A stretch of 64,000 bases of DNA from Paracerasibacillus soli (GCF_034006335.1 NZ_JAWDIQ010000003.1); one strand, 5' to 3'; shown: positions 11,133 to 19,455, counted from the first letter of the stretch. The notes: generated by a model from the letters alone, not told the origin. Made by a program: numbers and translations.

Positions 11133-12349
11133 TCATTGCATTGTTATTGCATTATTTGCATTTGAATCTAAATCTTTACGTAGGTAACGAGCAGTGAATT
11201 GATTCTTGGGTGAAGTATCTTCATTTTGTGTTGCTGTCTTATAAGACATTATTCCTTCTAATTTATTGGCTACCTCAAAGTTACTATTAGGATATAAGTG
11301 TCCATAAGTACCGAGTGTCGTTTCAATATCTTCATGTCCTAAACGGTCTTTAATGATTAATGGGTTTTCTCCCATACTAATAAGCAATGAAGCATGAGAG
11401 TGTCTTAAAGCATGTAATCTAATTCGATGAACTCCAGCTTTTTTTGAAAAACGTGTAATGGCATTCGCTAACGTATGTTTTTGTGTAGGAATACCATTAT
11501 AGCTCATCACATAATTGGTTTGAATGACAGATTGTTGCACGTTCTGCCATTCACAGAGTAAAGTTAAAGTATCCCCGTCTAATGCAATTTGGCGCACGCT
11601 AGCCTTTGTTTTTGGTTCTACAAAAGAGTAATTATCTAAATTTTTATAGTAAAGTGTTTTATCAATAGATAACACGCCAGAATCAAAATCAATATCTTCC
11701 CATTGAATTGCAGTGGCTTCTCCAATCCGCATACCAGTCATAAATAAAAACCATAACGAGATAAATAAAAAGTGTTGATAATAATCTTCCTTATAAAAAG
11801 AGAGATGACTTTTTCAAATTCTTCCTTAGTCCAAAAATCTATTTTTGTTTTTGTCTTCTTCACATTTCCAACAATTTTAGATGGATTATTTTCAGCTAAA
11901 CCTAAAACAACCGCTCGATCCATCGCCATGGAAAATAAACCTTGAACATTTCTAATATAAGAAGAACGATACTTCTTTTTAGATAATGCTAATTGCCATT
12001 TTTGCACATGAATCGGGGTGATTTCAGTAGTGATTAAACTATTAAAAAAAGTGAAATGTTTTCTTACGGTCGGTAATCGATTTTCGTACGTTCTTTCTTT
12101 TACTTGTGTTTTATACCAAGGTAAGAAAATATCTTCAATAAACTGTTGGAACAGAATGTCATCTTGCTTTTCTTCTAATTCATCTGATTTTGTCAGCAGT
12201 AACCTCGAATATTCTTCCCTTGCTTCTTTTTTAGTTTTAAAACCACTACGGTACTTCTGAATTTGCTTGCCAGTGATTGGGTGATACCCTAAATTAGCAC
12301 GAAAATAATATGTTCCGTTCTTTGCTTTTTTGATGATATCTTTAGTCAT
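11133..12349 (-). CDS. int: Tyrosine recombinase integrase of the ICE (frameshifted)
   Basis: Site-specific integrase that inserts and, with an accessory protein, excises the element. The N-terminal arm-binding domain begins TKDIIKKAKNGTYYFRANLG, followed by a SAM-like core-binding domain. The catalytic domain has TGMRIGEA (Arg), HALRHSHASLL (His-x-x-Arg) and the Tyr in YGHLYP. The frame breaks near 11770. Joining the frames gives about 405 residues, the usual size for Tn916-type integrases. Start 12349 has AAGGAGTG upstream; the longer frame to 12391 adds an unlikely Cys-rich extension. The last codons overlap the TTGCAT repeats of the left end. Catalytic family is certain. Confidence 0.92.
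11136..11161. repeat. Left-end arm-type repeats (three TTGCAT)
   Basis: TTGCAT occurs at 11136, 11147 and 11156 (steps of 11 and 9). A matching trio lies near the right end with steps of 9 and 11. These are probable integrase arm-binding sites, similar in placement to Tn916 DR2 repeats. Confidence 0.6.
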
Positions 12350-12387
12350 GATTTCACTCCTTACGCAATTAGTGCAAGAAGTACAAA

Positions 12388-12573
12388 TCACACATCTAAA
12401 GTTATCCCTAATACTTCCTCAACAGCTTCTTTAGGAACACGATCTAACTTTTTTGATTGATAATACGTGTGTCCTTTTGATATCATTAGCTTTTTACATT
12501 CCTTAATGATATCAGCTGAAAAAGAAGGACCATAACCTAGTGCTACCAAGTCTTTTTTAGTGACTGTGACCAT
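12388..12573 (-). CDS. DUF3173 protein, probable excisionase/recombination accessory
   Basis: 61 residues with a helix-turn-helix-like core (LVALGYGPSFSADIIKECK) and a basic stretch. DUF3173 proteins regularly sit directly upstream of tyrosine integrases in Firmicute ICEs, in the place held by xis in Tn916. It ends 38 bases before the integrase start used here, in the same direction, with a good GGAAAGGAG site. I infer a role in directing excision or regulating int; the sequence alone does not show it. No frameshift is needed. Confidence 0.75.
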   Translation of the reverse strand: MVTVTKKDLVALGYGPSFSADIIKECKKLMISKGHTYYQSKKLDRVPKEAVEEVLGITLDV

Positions 12574-12744
12574 ATGAACTCCTTTCCATAGACTAGGATA
12601 TACTATTTGATATCTGTCTATTATTATATCGCGTTTATAAAACGATTTCTAATACGTTGCGTAAATTTGATTCTTGCACTAAAATAATAAAGCTTATTGT
12701 CATAACTTGAGGTTACTGTAACTTTTCTTGTTGAAATTAATATC

Positions 12745-12998
12745 AAAAATCAGATGGCTGTTGGTACAGCTCCACGGGAATTTCACCCCTGCAAGTATTC
12801 CTTCCAGCCCTACACATAGCTTGCGACGCTTTGAACGCTCGAACCATGACGGTAGGGGAGTATCATTATCCTAACTGATGAGTTATCGCCAGCAATCCAC
12901 CACGATTGCATTAGATTCATAGATAATCGCTCGTTTCTATCGAAAGTCATGGCGTATGAATCAAGTGGCTCTGCATCAGTAGAACGTATCTGATTTTT
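12745..12998 (-). ncRNA. Candidate structured non-coding RNA with pseudoknot
   Basis: A ~250-bp segment visibly richer in GC than its surroundings, full of perfectly complementary pairs. The closing stem is 12745-12755 with 12988-12998 (11 bp). Others are 12757-12761/12766-12770, 12874-12880/12974-12980 (7 bp), 12892-12897/12904-12909, 12914-12921/12955-12962 (8 bp) and 12934-12937/12942-12945. In addition 12844-12850 pairs with 12946-12952 (7 bp), which crosses the 12874-12980 stem and makes a pseudoknot. Strand is taken from the neighbouring genes and is not certain. I do not recognise an Rfam family. A minus-strand frame (12810-13052) overlaps it but has no ribosome binding site. Confidence 0.6.
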
Positions 12999-13064
12999 TA
13001 GGAATATATACTGCACGGTGTTATCTTCCATGCTTTCTTTGTCAAAGAACATAGGCTTATCAGC

Positions 13065-13100
13065 CTATCAAAACAAACTAAAAATAGTGTGTTTTGATAG
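13065..13100. terminator. 11-bp perfect inverted repeat
   Basis: CTATCAAAACA (13065-13075) is complementary to TGTTTTGATAG (13090-13100). It lies between the Orf8-like gene and the candidate RNA. Without a T run it could be a terminator, processing site or operator. Confidence 0.4.
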
Positions 13101-13164
13101 AATGAAAAACTGCTAATTTGGAAGCGTGTTTCGCTCCAACACGCTTCCGTGAATGGAGAATTGA

Positions 13165-13395
13165 TTATCTGATTTCAAAAGCTAAAATTTTATTAATCAG
13201 TCTAGTTTCCATTCTGCCACGTAACATTTCATCGACTATCATGTGTGAATTTCCGTATTCATCTTTCATTAAGCGAAGAGAACGTTTCGACAGGTAGCCG
13301 CTATAATGTTCTACAATATAAAGAATTGCTTCTGTATCACCATCAGTTGCTTTTACAATAAGAGAGAAGGGAATCATGGGATATTTTGGTTTCAT
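13165..13395 (-). CDS. Tn916 Orf8-like small helix-turn-helix protein
   Basis: 76 residues beginning MKPKYPMIPFSLIVKATDGD and containing ILYIVEHYSGYLSKRSLR, typical of the short protein that follows the sigma-like gene in Tn916-family elements. It overlaps the end of that gene by four bases, so the two are translationally coupled. In Tn916 this pair lies downstream of the regulatory region and takes part in expression of the recombination and transfer genes. I infer the same here from position. No frameshift. Confidence 0.8.
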   Translation of the reverse strand: MKPKYPMIPFSLIVKATDGDTEAILYIVEHYSGYLSKRSLRLMKDEYGNSHMIVDEMLRGRMETRLINKILAFEIR

Positions 13396-13814
13396 TCTGT
13401 ATGCTCCTCTATAAAGTTTTTAACAAAAGCTAGTCCACTATTTCGATGACGATAGACTGTTGAACGATTTAATTTCAATACTTTCGCAATTTCTGCGTCA
13501 CTCATACCCATAAAGTAATAGAGCAAAATGATGTTACGCTTTTTATCTGTTAAGTTTTGTAAAGCCTCACCTAGTAGATCATTTTCCACACCGATATTAA
13601 AACCGTTCAATGTGAAAATCTGTAAATCAATTGAATAGCTATCGATTGTAGAAAACTGATTAATAAGATAATCACCTGTATCGGAAAAGGAAACTTCTTG
13701 TTTTGAAATTTTTGATAAATGTTTCAAATAATTTTTACGTTCATCTTCCATCGCACGTTTACAAATATAATCGAACTGATTTTCTATCGTTGTTTGAAAA
13801 GAAGATGGCTTCAT
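13392..13814 (-). CDS. Sigma-70-region-4-like regulator (Tn916 Orf7-like)
   Basis: 140 residues with a C-terminal sigma region 4 helix-turn-helix: KRNIILLYYFMGMSDAEIAKVLKLNRSTVYRHR, quoted in part here as AEIAKVLKLNRSTVYRHR. The N-terminal half lacks regions 2 and 3, as in Orf7 of Tn916, which controls transfer-gene transcription. ATG 13814 is preceded by AAGGAGGTGAG at ideal spacing. The frame stays open upstream to 13958, but that part passes through a terminator hairpin and is not needed. Its own expression appears to be controlled by the leader described separately. Confidence 0.85.
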   Translation of the reverse strand: MKPSSFQTTIENQFDYICKRAMEDERKNYLKHLSKISKQEVSFSDTGDYLINQFSTIDSYSIDLQIFTLNGFNIGVENDLLGEALQNLTDKKRNIILLYYFMGMSDAEIAKVLKLNRSTVYRHRNSGLAFVKNFIEEHTE

Positions 13815-13951
13815 TTTTCTCACCTCCTTTCTCGTTATGAAAGGAAGTGAGCTATGCTCGTTTATCCCCCTTTGTATTAAGTCCCAACACAAAGGGTCTG
13901 TTTGTTGCAAATTTACTAAAAATTCTTTCGAAAAATTTTTTAACAAACAAA

Positions 13952-13991
13952 AAAACACATAAACAGATGATTTAATCTGTTTATGTGTTTT
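13952..13991 (-). terminator. Strong attenuator/terminator hairpin before the sigma-like gene
   Basis: AAAACACATAAACAGAT (13952-13968) is the exact 17-base complement of 13975-13991. Read on the minus strand it is followed by TTTTTTTG, a classic intrinsic terminator between a short leader ORF and the sigma-like gene. Confidence 0.75.
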
Positions 13992-14011
13992 GAAAAAACG
14001 TATTATATGTT

Positions 14012-14113
14012 CTAAAAAACCACATTCAAGGGCGTCTTTATTTTGTGTAAGTGCATGATCTTTTTTAATAAGGGATTAGAAAACAAACATTGTTGAATAA
14101 CAATATATTGCAT
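14012..14113 (-). CDS. 33-residue leader ORF upstream of the sigma-like gene
   Basis: ATG 14113 has an excellent AGGAGGT site eight bases upstream. The peptide starts MQYIVIQQCLFSNPLLKK and stops at 14012, 20 bases before the terminator hairpin. This arrangement resembles a leader peptide in transcription attenuation. Alternatively, one missing base near 14050 would let the frame run through the hairpin into the sigma-like gene (…NKDALECGFLEH…). The two readings cannot be separated from one sequence. No known family recognised. Confidence 0.5.
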   Translation of the reverse strand: MQYIVIQQCLFSNPLLKKIMHLHKIKTPLNVVF

Positions 14114-14189
14114 GATGACTACCTCCTGAGAGCCGTCATCTTTTAAGAAGATTAAATTTTGTGCACTTTTATCAATTATTCATAAAAAG

Positions 14190-14286
14190 AGACGGCGGCT
14201 ATTTAAACCGTCGTCTGAAAGAAAATATGATTTTATGCATGAAAAAGGTACTGCCAGATAACGGTTTTTTTATTATCGTTAGGCAG
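14190..14286. promoter_or_regulatory. Two leader hairpins in the Orf9/Orf7 intergenic region
   Basis: AGACGGCGG (14190-14198) pairs with CCGTCGTCT (14208-14216), followed on the minus strand by CTTTTT. CTGCC (14251-14255) pairs with GGCAG (14282-14286), with additional pairing inside. They form the upstream part of a ~580-bp leader between divergent regulators. Confidence 0.5.
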
Positions 14287-14397
14287 CATTTTTTGTTATA
14301 TGAAGCACATAACAGGAACTGTGTAACCATATTATACGTTTTACTATACCTGTTTATATTCAAATAGGAACAGTAAAATGTATATAGGTGGTTTATT

Positions 14398-14754
14398 ATG
14401 CGTAGAAAAGAAGATAAGTATGATTTTAGATTATTTGGACTTGCGATAAAAGAAGCCCGTGTAAAACAAGGTTTAACCCGAGAACAAGTAGGGGCGTCGA
14501 TAGAGATTGATCCACGCTATTTAACGAATATTGAGAATAAAGGGCAACATCCCAGCATACAAGTACTTTATGATCTTGTATCGTTATTAAATGTTTCTGT
14601 CGATGAGTTTTTCTTGCCAAATTCTGAAGTGATAAAAACTAGTAGAAGAAGACAATTAGAAAAACACCTTGATAACTTAACAGATCAAGATCTTATTATT
14701 ATGGAAAGTGTTGCTAAGGGAATACTAGATTCTAAAAAAATAGAGGATAATTAA
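14398..14754 (+). CDS. XRE-family HTH regulator (Tn916 Orf9-like)
   Basis: 118 residues. The helix-turn-helix (residues ~15-65) reads IKEARVKQGLTREQVGASIE…RYLTNIENKGQHPS…LYDLVSLLNVSVDEFF, a standard XRE fold. It is the only regulator in this part of the element on the plus strand, divergent from the sigma-like gene, exactly as orf9 in Tn916. Orf9 is thought to repress the transfer/recombination genes there. A TATAGGTGG site precedes the ATG. No frameshift. Target operator not identified. Confidence 0.85.
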   Translation: MRRKEDKYDFRLFGLAIKEARVKQGLTREQVGASIEIDPRYLTNIENKGQHPSIQVLYDLVSLLNVSVDEFFLPNSEVIKTSRRRQLEKHLDNLTDQDLIIMESVAKGILDSKKIEDN

Positions 14755-15163
14755 ATACATTTCTAATTTAACTAAATTATATAGTCTCACGTGTGCTTAT
14801 TCTGTGATAATATTTAGGTTGTTTTTTCATATACTCATATATTTATTTATCCTATTTTAATTTTTTTGGGTCTGAGTCTACAAACGAAGATTCAGACTTT
14901 TTTCGCCTCTATTTATTTGTACGTAATTTTCTTACGACGTTCTTTTCTTAATGTTAAAATTCACACTAATATTTTCTTGTGTTTTTATACCTTAAATCAT
15001 AATAAAATCTGCTTATAGCTTCTCCTGTAAATCATTTAAAAGCATAAAATCTATATGGTAAAATGAAATTAATACTTTGTCCTACAAATTGATATGAAAG
15101 GCAAAGGACTTTGAATAAAGCCCTTTGCATTAGTATTAACAGAAGATTACACTATACGAATCT
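14755..15163. other. Intergenic region with two terminators
   Basis: AT-rich, no gene seen. GTCTGAGTCT (14870-14879) pairs with AGATTCAGAC (14888-14897), followed by TTTTTT: the terminator of the Orf9-like gene. GCAAAGG…CCTTTGC (15101-15127) is a hairpin serving the minus-strand arsP unit. The region marks the junction of regulation module and arsenic cargo. Confidence 0.65.
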
Positions 15164-15310
15164 TTAGGCATCTTTTTTCTGTTTATTCCTCTGTTCCGTA
15201 GCACTACCACGGTCATCTTCATTATTTTTTGTTTCTTCTATCTCAATACTACAGCAATCCTTTTTTGATTTAGAGAAAAAACCTTTAAGACCTAATTTTT
15301 TTTCTGACAT
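15164..15310 (-). CDS. 48-residue Lys-rich peptide with Cys-Cys, in the arsP unit
   Basis: Start 15310 has a near-perfect AAAGGAGGTGATATTT upstream. The peptide starts MSEKKLGLKGFFSKSKKDCC, then an acidic and Lys-rich tail ending QKKDA. It directly follows arsP with a 14-base gap, so it is co-transcribed. The paired Cys suggests binding of a soft metal or metalloid, such as As(III), but this is inference from composition and context only. I do not recognise a family. Confidence 0.65.
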   Translation of the reverse strand: MSEKKLGLKGFFSKSKKDCCSIEIEETKNNEDDRGSATEQRNKQKKDA

Positions 15311-15324
15311 AAATATCACCTCCT

Positions 15325-16209
15325 TTAAAGTACAGCTTGCACAATAAGTCCCGTGCTAATTGCTACAACTAAAATAGAAATTACAAATGCCACAACTAAC
15401 TTCCGTTTAAATAATTTACTCAACAAAATGACCTCTGGAATACTTGCTCCAGCCCCTCCGATTAAAAGTGCAATGACTGTACCTAATCCCATTCCTTTGC
15501 TAACTAAAGCACCTGCAATAGGTAAAATTGCTTCTGCACGGATATACATGGGTATTCCTATTACCGATGCAATTGGAATTGCCCAAGGATTATCTCCACC
15601 TGCATATTTAACAATCAAGTCTTGTGGAACAAAGTCATAAATAAACGCTCCTATAAATACACCAATCGCTAAATATGGTAATAAAGGATAAAAGAATGAC
15701 CAAGCATCCTGCAAAGCTAACTTCCATTTAGAAACATTTTGTTCTTCGTTTGAAGAAGAACCTTTCCTAACAGTAACGTCTTTAACAGCATGCTTTAATC
15801 CTAAGGCTTCCCAAACGATACCAATAAGAATTGAAAATATGCCTACTACAATTGCATAAATCAATGTTAATTTCCACCCTAGCAAAGTCCAAAGCAATAT
15901 AAGAATTAATGGATTTAAAAGGGGTGAGGCAATCAGGAATGACATAGATGGCCCAAATGGCGCTCCTGAAGATAACAATCCGGCTAAAATTGGGATTGTA
16001 GAACACGAACAAAAAGGTGTCAAGGCACCGAGTCCTGTGCCATAAAGATAGCCACTCCATTTTTTTGGTCGATCAAGAACACGTTTGATTCGATCCTCTG
16101 TAACCTTTTGTTGTAGCCAACTTACTAAAAAACTGATAAAGATAAAAAGTACCGTCAATTCTATGAAAAGTGTAAAAAAGGTTTGTAGAAACTGTAAAAA
16201 GTTATCCAT
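15325..16209 (-). CDS. arsP: ArsP-type permease (organoarsenical/metalloid efflux)
   Basis: 294 residues, about eight transmembrane helices in two halves joined by a hydrophilic loop (residues ~140-165). The motif TPFCSCSTIPI (near residue 62) is the Cys signature of the ArsP/DUF318 permease family, whose studied members export trivalent organoarsenicals. The second half repeats the helix-Gly pattern with AIPIASVIGIPMYIRAEAILP. It follows an ArsR-type regulator and two ArsR-like operators, so it should be induced by its ligand. Substrate is inferred from family; related permeases handle other metals. Confidence 0.78.
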   Translation of the reverse strand: MDNFLQFLQTFFTLFIELTVLFIFISFLVSWLQQKVTEDRIKRVLDRPKKWSGYLYGTGLGALTPFCSCSTIPILAGLLSSGAPFGPSMSFLIASPLLNPLILILLWTLLGWKLTLIYAIVVGIFSILIGIVWEALGLKHAVKDVTVRKGSSSNEEQNVSKWKLALQDAWSFFYPLLPYLAIGVFIGAFIYDFVPQDLIVKYAGGDNPWAIPIASVIGIPMYIRAEAILPIAGALVSKGMGLGTVIALLIGGAGASIPEVILLSKLFKRKLVVAFVISILVVAISTGLIVQAVL

Positions 16210-16230
16210 GATTTTCCTCCTGTATGATTA

Positions 16231-16268
16231 ATCAATTTTTCTTGATATATTAATCAATAAAAGTTGAT
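16231..16268. promoter_or_regulatory. Tandem ArsR/SmtB-type operators before arsP
   Basis: Two boxes of the form ATCAA-N6-TTGAT: 16231-16246 and 16253-16268, centre to centre 22 bp (two helical turns). The same box occurs upstream of the adjacent arsR. Confidence 0.8.
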
Positions 16269-16294
16269 TAATATGATAAAAAGTAAGACACTTA

Positions 16295-16615
16295 TTAAAA
16301 AATCTTACAACAAGTATCTTCAGTTAGAACAAGTTGTAATTGCTCTTCGTTAATTCTATAATAATTCCAGGTGCCGTGCTTTTCTGAAACCAGTATATTG
16401 GCATTTACTAATTTTTTAAGGTGATAAGAAAGTTTAGATTGTTTTATTTCTAATTTTTCTTCTAAATCGCAAACACATAAGCTCTTATCTGAACTTTTAT
16501 TAATTTCATTTAAAATCTTTAGTCTTATTTTATCGGCTAATGCGTTAAACATATTTTCATAAAAATCGAGAGCTTCATCATCACTTAATTCTTTTACATT
16601 TTTAATTAGTTCCAT
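16295..16615 (-). CDS. arsR: ArsR/SmtB-family repressor of the arsP unit
   Basis: 106 residues, winged helix-turn-helix. The metalloid site CVCDLEEKLEI (residues ~46-56) matches the ELCVCDL As(III) motif of classic ArsR. The recognition helix is QSKLSYHLKKLVNANIL, and two more Cys are at the C-terminus (DTCCKIF). It sits 86 bases upstream of arsP in the same direction and is flanked on both sides by ATCAA-N6-TTGAT boxes. Autoregulation and arsP control therefore follow. Inducer As(III) or organoarsenical is inferred. Confidence 0.87.
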   Translation of the reverse strand: MELIKNVKELSDDEALDFYENMFNALADKIRLKILNEINKSSDKSLCVCDLEEKLEIKQSKLSYHLKKLVNANILVSEKHGTWNYYRINEEQLQLVLTEDTCCKIF

Positions 16616-16635
16616 ATTTTTCCCTCCACCAATAT

Positions 16636-16651
16636 ATCAACTTTTTTTGAT
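16636..16651. promoter_or_regulatory. ArsR-type operator upstream of arsR
   Basis: ATCAACTTTTTTTGAT, a third copy of the ATCAA-N6-TTGAT box, 20 bases before the arsR start. Confidence 0.78.
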
Positions 16652-16800
16652 GTATTAAATGTAAATCAAAGTTATAAGTTTGTCAAGACTTAAGGTGATT
16701 TTTTATTGTTTATTGAATACAATTAAGCAGGGAAAGATATCAAAATAAATATTTGGTCTACTTTTTTATTCTCATAAATCTAAATAATGCATTGTTAAAG

Positions 16801-16835
16801 AAAAACGAAGGCAATAGAAGCCCTTCGCTTTTTCT
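16801..16835. terminator. Terminator after arsC
   Basis: CGAAGG…CCTTCG hairpin flanked by A and T runs on the two sides, so it can act in either direction. It touches the arsC stop codon. Confidence 0.65.
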
Positions 16836-17255
16836 TTATTTCCCTTCATTTGCAAACTTTTTAATTCTCTCCTCAATCTCATCTCTTACTTGCCTAAAAA
16901 CTTGCCACTTTTTTTCATCCGTACCTTCAGCTTTCGCTGGATCATCAAAACCCCAATGCCATCTTGTTACATGTGGCGGTGTCATAGGACAACTATCTTT
17001 TGCATCACCACATAAAGTAATTACAAGATCTGCGTTGTTTAAAATTTCTTTATCAATAATATCAGAAGTTTGAGTAGATATATCCACATCAACTTCCTTC
17101 ATTGCTTTGACAGCATTAGGGTTTAATCCATGTGCTTCAATCCCTGCTGAATAAACATCATATTCATCGCTAAGATATTTCTTTCCAAACCCCTCTGCCA
17201 TTTGACTTCTACAAGAATTCCCTGTGCATAAAAAGTAAAGTGTTTTTTTCTCCAT
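16836..17255 (-). CDS. arsC: Arsenate reductase, thioredoxin-coupled
   Basis: 139 residues of the low-molecular-weight-phosphatase-like ArsC class, which reduces arsenate to arsenite in the cytoplasm. The nucleophile loop is CTGNSCRSQ (Cys ~10), and the redox relay pair is in TLCGDAKDSCP (Cys ~82 and ~89), as in the S. aureus pI258 enzyme. It follows arsB with a 12-base gap in the order arsR-arsB-arsC, the classic operon. It starts after GGAGAGTT. No frameshift. Confidence 0.95.
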   Translation of the reverse strand: MEKKTLYFLCTGNSCRSQMAEGFGKKYLSDEYDVYSAGIEAHGLNPNAVKAMKEVDVDISTQTSDIIDKEILNNADLVITLCGDAKDSCPMTPPHVTRWHWGFDDPAKAEGTDEKKWQVFRQVRDEIEERIKKFANEGK

Positions 17256-17267
17256 GATAACTCTCCT

Positions 17268-18556
17268 TTAAAATATAGTAAGTGTTAGATAAAGACCTAA
17301 TAACGTAAAAAGTAAGATTGGAATTGTTATAACAATTCCAGTTTTAAAATAAGTTCCCCATGATATCTTAACTCCTTTTTGAGATAAAACATGGAGCCAT
17401 ACTAAAGTGGCGAGTGAACCAATCGGTGTGATTTTTGGTCCTAAGTCAGATCCAACCACGTTAGCATAAATAAGTGCTTCTCGAATTACACCCGAAGTAT
17501 CAGTTTCGGCAATAGCCAGGGCATTAATCATAACTGTTGGCATATTGTTCATAATGGATGATAAGAAAGCAGCGATAAAGCCCATTGCTATTGTAGCGAC
17601 GAATAAGCCTTGTTCTGCTGTCGCTTGAATAAGAGTGGCCAAGCATCTGTAAGTCCCGCATTTCCCAAGCCATATACTACCACATACATTCCGATTGAGA
17701 AAAATACGATAGCCCATGGTGCTCCTTTAATAACTGCTTTTGTATTCACTGCTTTACTGTTTTTTGCCATAAGGATAAAGAATATCGCTATAACACCTGC
17801 AACAATAGAAACAGGAAGATTAATAAACTCACTTACAAAGTAACCAACTACCAATAATCCAAGGACATACCATGATAAACGAAACATTTTGTGATCCCTT
17901 ATGGCATTTTTAGGTTCACTTAATTTAGATACATCATATGACCTTGGAATACTTTTTCGAAAGTAAATTAATAATACAGTGATCGTTGCACCCAGTGAAA
18001 AAAAGTTTGGAATAATCATTCGAGATGCATACTCCACAAAACCAATACCGAAGAAATCGGCTGAAACGATATTAACCAAGTTACTTACTATAAAGGGTAA
18101 GGAAGTTGTGTCTGCAATAAATCCACTAGCCATAATAAATGGAAAAATCATTTTTTCATTGAAATTTAAATTACGAACCATTGCAAGTACAATTGGTGTA
18201 AGTATTAAAGCTGCACCATCATTTGCAAATAAAGCAGCCACGATTGCGCCTAAAATACTTATATAAACAAACATTTTTATTCCATTGCCTTTTGCTATTC
18301 TAGCCATATGAAGCGCAGCCCATTCAAATAATCCTATTTCATCGAGTATTAAGGAAATCAGAATGATAGCAACAAATGCGAGTGTCGCATTCCAGACAAT
18401 TTCTGTTACTGCAATTACATCACTAAATTCAACCACTCCAACTATTAAGGCAAGAATAGCTCCACCAATTGCAGACCATCCAATCGACAACCCTTTAGGT
18501 TGCCAAATAACTAAAATGAGTGTTACTAAAAAAATAAAAATAGCCCAAAAAAGCAA
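17268..18556 (-). CDS. arsB: Arsenite efflux membrane protein ArsB (frameshifted)
   Basis: About 430 residues and roughly twelve membrane helices; exports As(III)/Sb(III), alone or powered by ArsA. The N-terminal part runs MLFWAIFIFLVTLILVIWQP…; the conserved NDGAALILTPIVLAM and GPKITPIGSLATLVW are present, the latter in the second frame. The frame breaks near 17645; the continuing frame carries the last four helices. Because arsA and arsD lie divergently 900 bp away, the ATP-driven ArsAB pump is likely. Sequence similarity is to the ArsB rather than the ACR3 family. Confidence 0.92.
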
Positions 18557-18585
18557 AATAAAGCTCCTCTCTATTTCATCATCAA

Positions 18586-18930
18586 TTAATCACAAAGGAC
18601 TCTTCTTCCTTCAACCACGAATGATTGAATATTTTCATTCTTTGAAGGTAGCATGCTAGTCAAATGAAGAACCAACGTATATAGTTCATGCTCTTTATTG
18701 AGAGAATAGAAAATCCATTTTCCTCTTCTTTCTTCTAAAATGATTTCCACCTGTCTTAATCTTCTTAAATGCTGACTGATAGATGGCTGACTCATTTGAA
18801 GAAGTTCAACCAATTCACAAACACAAAAAGAATCAATCGTCAAATAGGAAATAATTTTTAATCTAGTTTCTTCACCAATTGCTTTTAAAATTTGTTCAGC
18901 ATTCGAATAAGTTAACATGAAATTCACCAC
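18586..18930 (-). CDS. arsR: ArsR-family repressor of the arsRBC operon
   Basis: 114 residues, winged helix-turn-helix. The metalloid motif is FCVCELVELL, and the recognition helix is MSQPSISQHLRRLRQVEI, typical of Gram-positive ArsR. It heads arsB and arsC with 29 bases to arsB, divergent from arsD. It differs clearly from the other ArsR here (16295-16615), suggesting the two arsenic units were acquired separately. A GGTGGTGAATT site precedes the ATG. Confidence 0.9.
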   Translation of the reverse strand: MVNFMLTYSNAEQILKAIGEETRLKIISYLTIDSFCVCELVELLQMSQPSISQHLRRLRQVEIILEERRGKWIFYSLNKEHELYTLVLHLTSMLPSKNENIQSFVVEGRRVLCD

Positions 18931-19092
18931 CTTTTACATAACTAAGTGCTAATGTCTACAAATATGACAAATTGATTAATGCCGTCAAAATTAATTGACA
19001 AAAACAATCTACAGGAATAGTATATAACCAAACGCTTATATAAGCAACTGTTTATGTGAGTTTTTTAAATAATAAAGGGAGTGCTTATTACA
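18931..19092. promoter_or_regulatory. Divergent ars promoter region
   Basis: 162 bp between arsR and arsD. On the plus strand TTGACA (near 18998) is followed after 17 bases by TAGTAT. A GCTTATATAAGC palindrome near 19034 is a likely ArsR operator. The AATTAATTGACA/ TAATGCCGTC half may serve arsR. Confidence 0.55.
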
Positions 19093-19434
19093 ATGAAAAA
19101 AATTGAGATTTTTGATCCTGCGATGTGTTGTTCCACTGGTGTCTGTGGACCAAGTGTAAATCCTGAACTAATACGTATGGCTGCTGTTACAGAAAACTTG
19201 AAAGCGAAAGGTTATGAAATCATAAGATACAATTTAGCAAATGAACCTCATGCTTTTGCTGAATCACCTATTATTAGTAAGCTATTAAATGAAAAGGGGC
19301 CAGATGTTCTGCCAGTCACAGTTGTAGATGGAGAAATAAAAAAAGTAAAGGAGTTCTTAACAAATGAAGAATTACAGGAGTTAACAGGATTAACTAAAGA
19401 AACACTTGCTGCAAAGCCCCGAATTCAATTATAA
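19093..19434 (+). CDS. arsD: Arsenical metallochaperone ArsD
   Basis: 113 residues. The Cys triad CCSTGVCGP (Cys ~12, 13, 18) is the As(III)-binding site through which ArsD hands arsenite to ArsA. FDPAMCCSTGVCGPSVNPEL at the N-terminus is typical. Start ATG 19093 has GGGAG upstream; a GTG at 19081 overlaps that site and is unlikely. It is followed by arsA after 21 bases in the same direction, the usual arsD-arsA pair. No frameshift. Confidence 0.93.
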   Translation: MKKIEIFDPAMCCSTGVCGPSVNPELIRMAAVTENLKAKGYEIIRYNLANEPHAFAESPIISKLLNEKGPDVLPVTVVDGEIKKVKEFLTNEELQELTGLTKETLAAKPRIQL

Positions 19435-19455
19435 AAAGGAGAGAGGGAATAAATA

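Noticed and set aside
12871..12946. Hammerhead ribozyme (CTGATGAG … CGAAA on the plus strand)
   Set aside because: The two core boxes are too far apart, and the sequence between them does not form stem II.
12810..13052. 80-codon minus-strand ORF overlapping the candidate RNA
   Set aside because: No ribosome binding site before its ATG, no recognisable motif, and the region is dominated by base-paired stems.
14161..14367. 68-codon plus-strand ORF before the Orf9-like gene
   Set aside because: It runs through two hairpins, starts without a ribosome binding site and has no family features.
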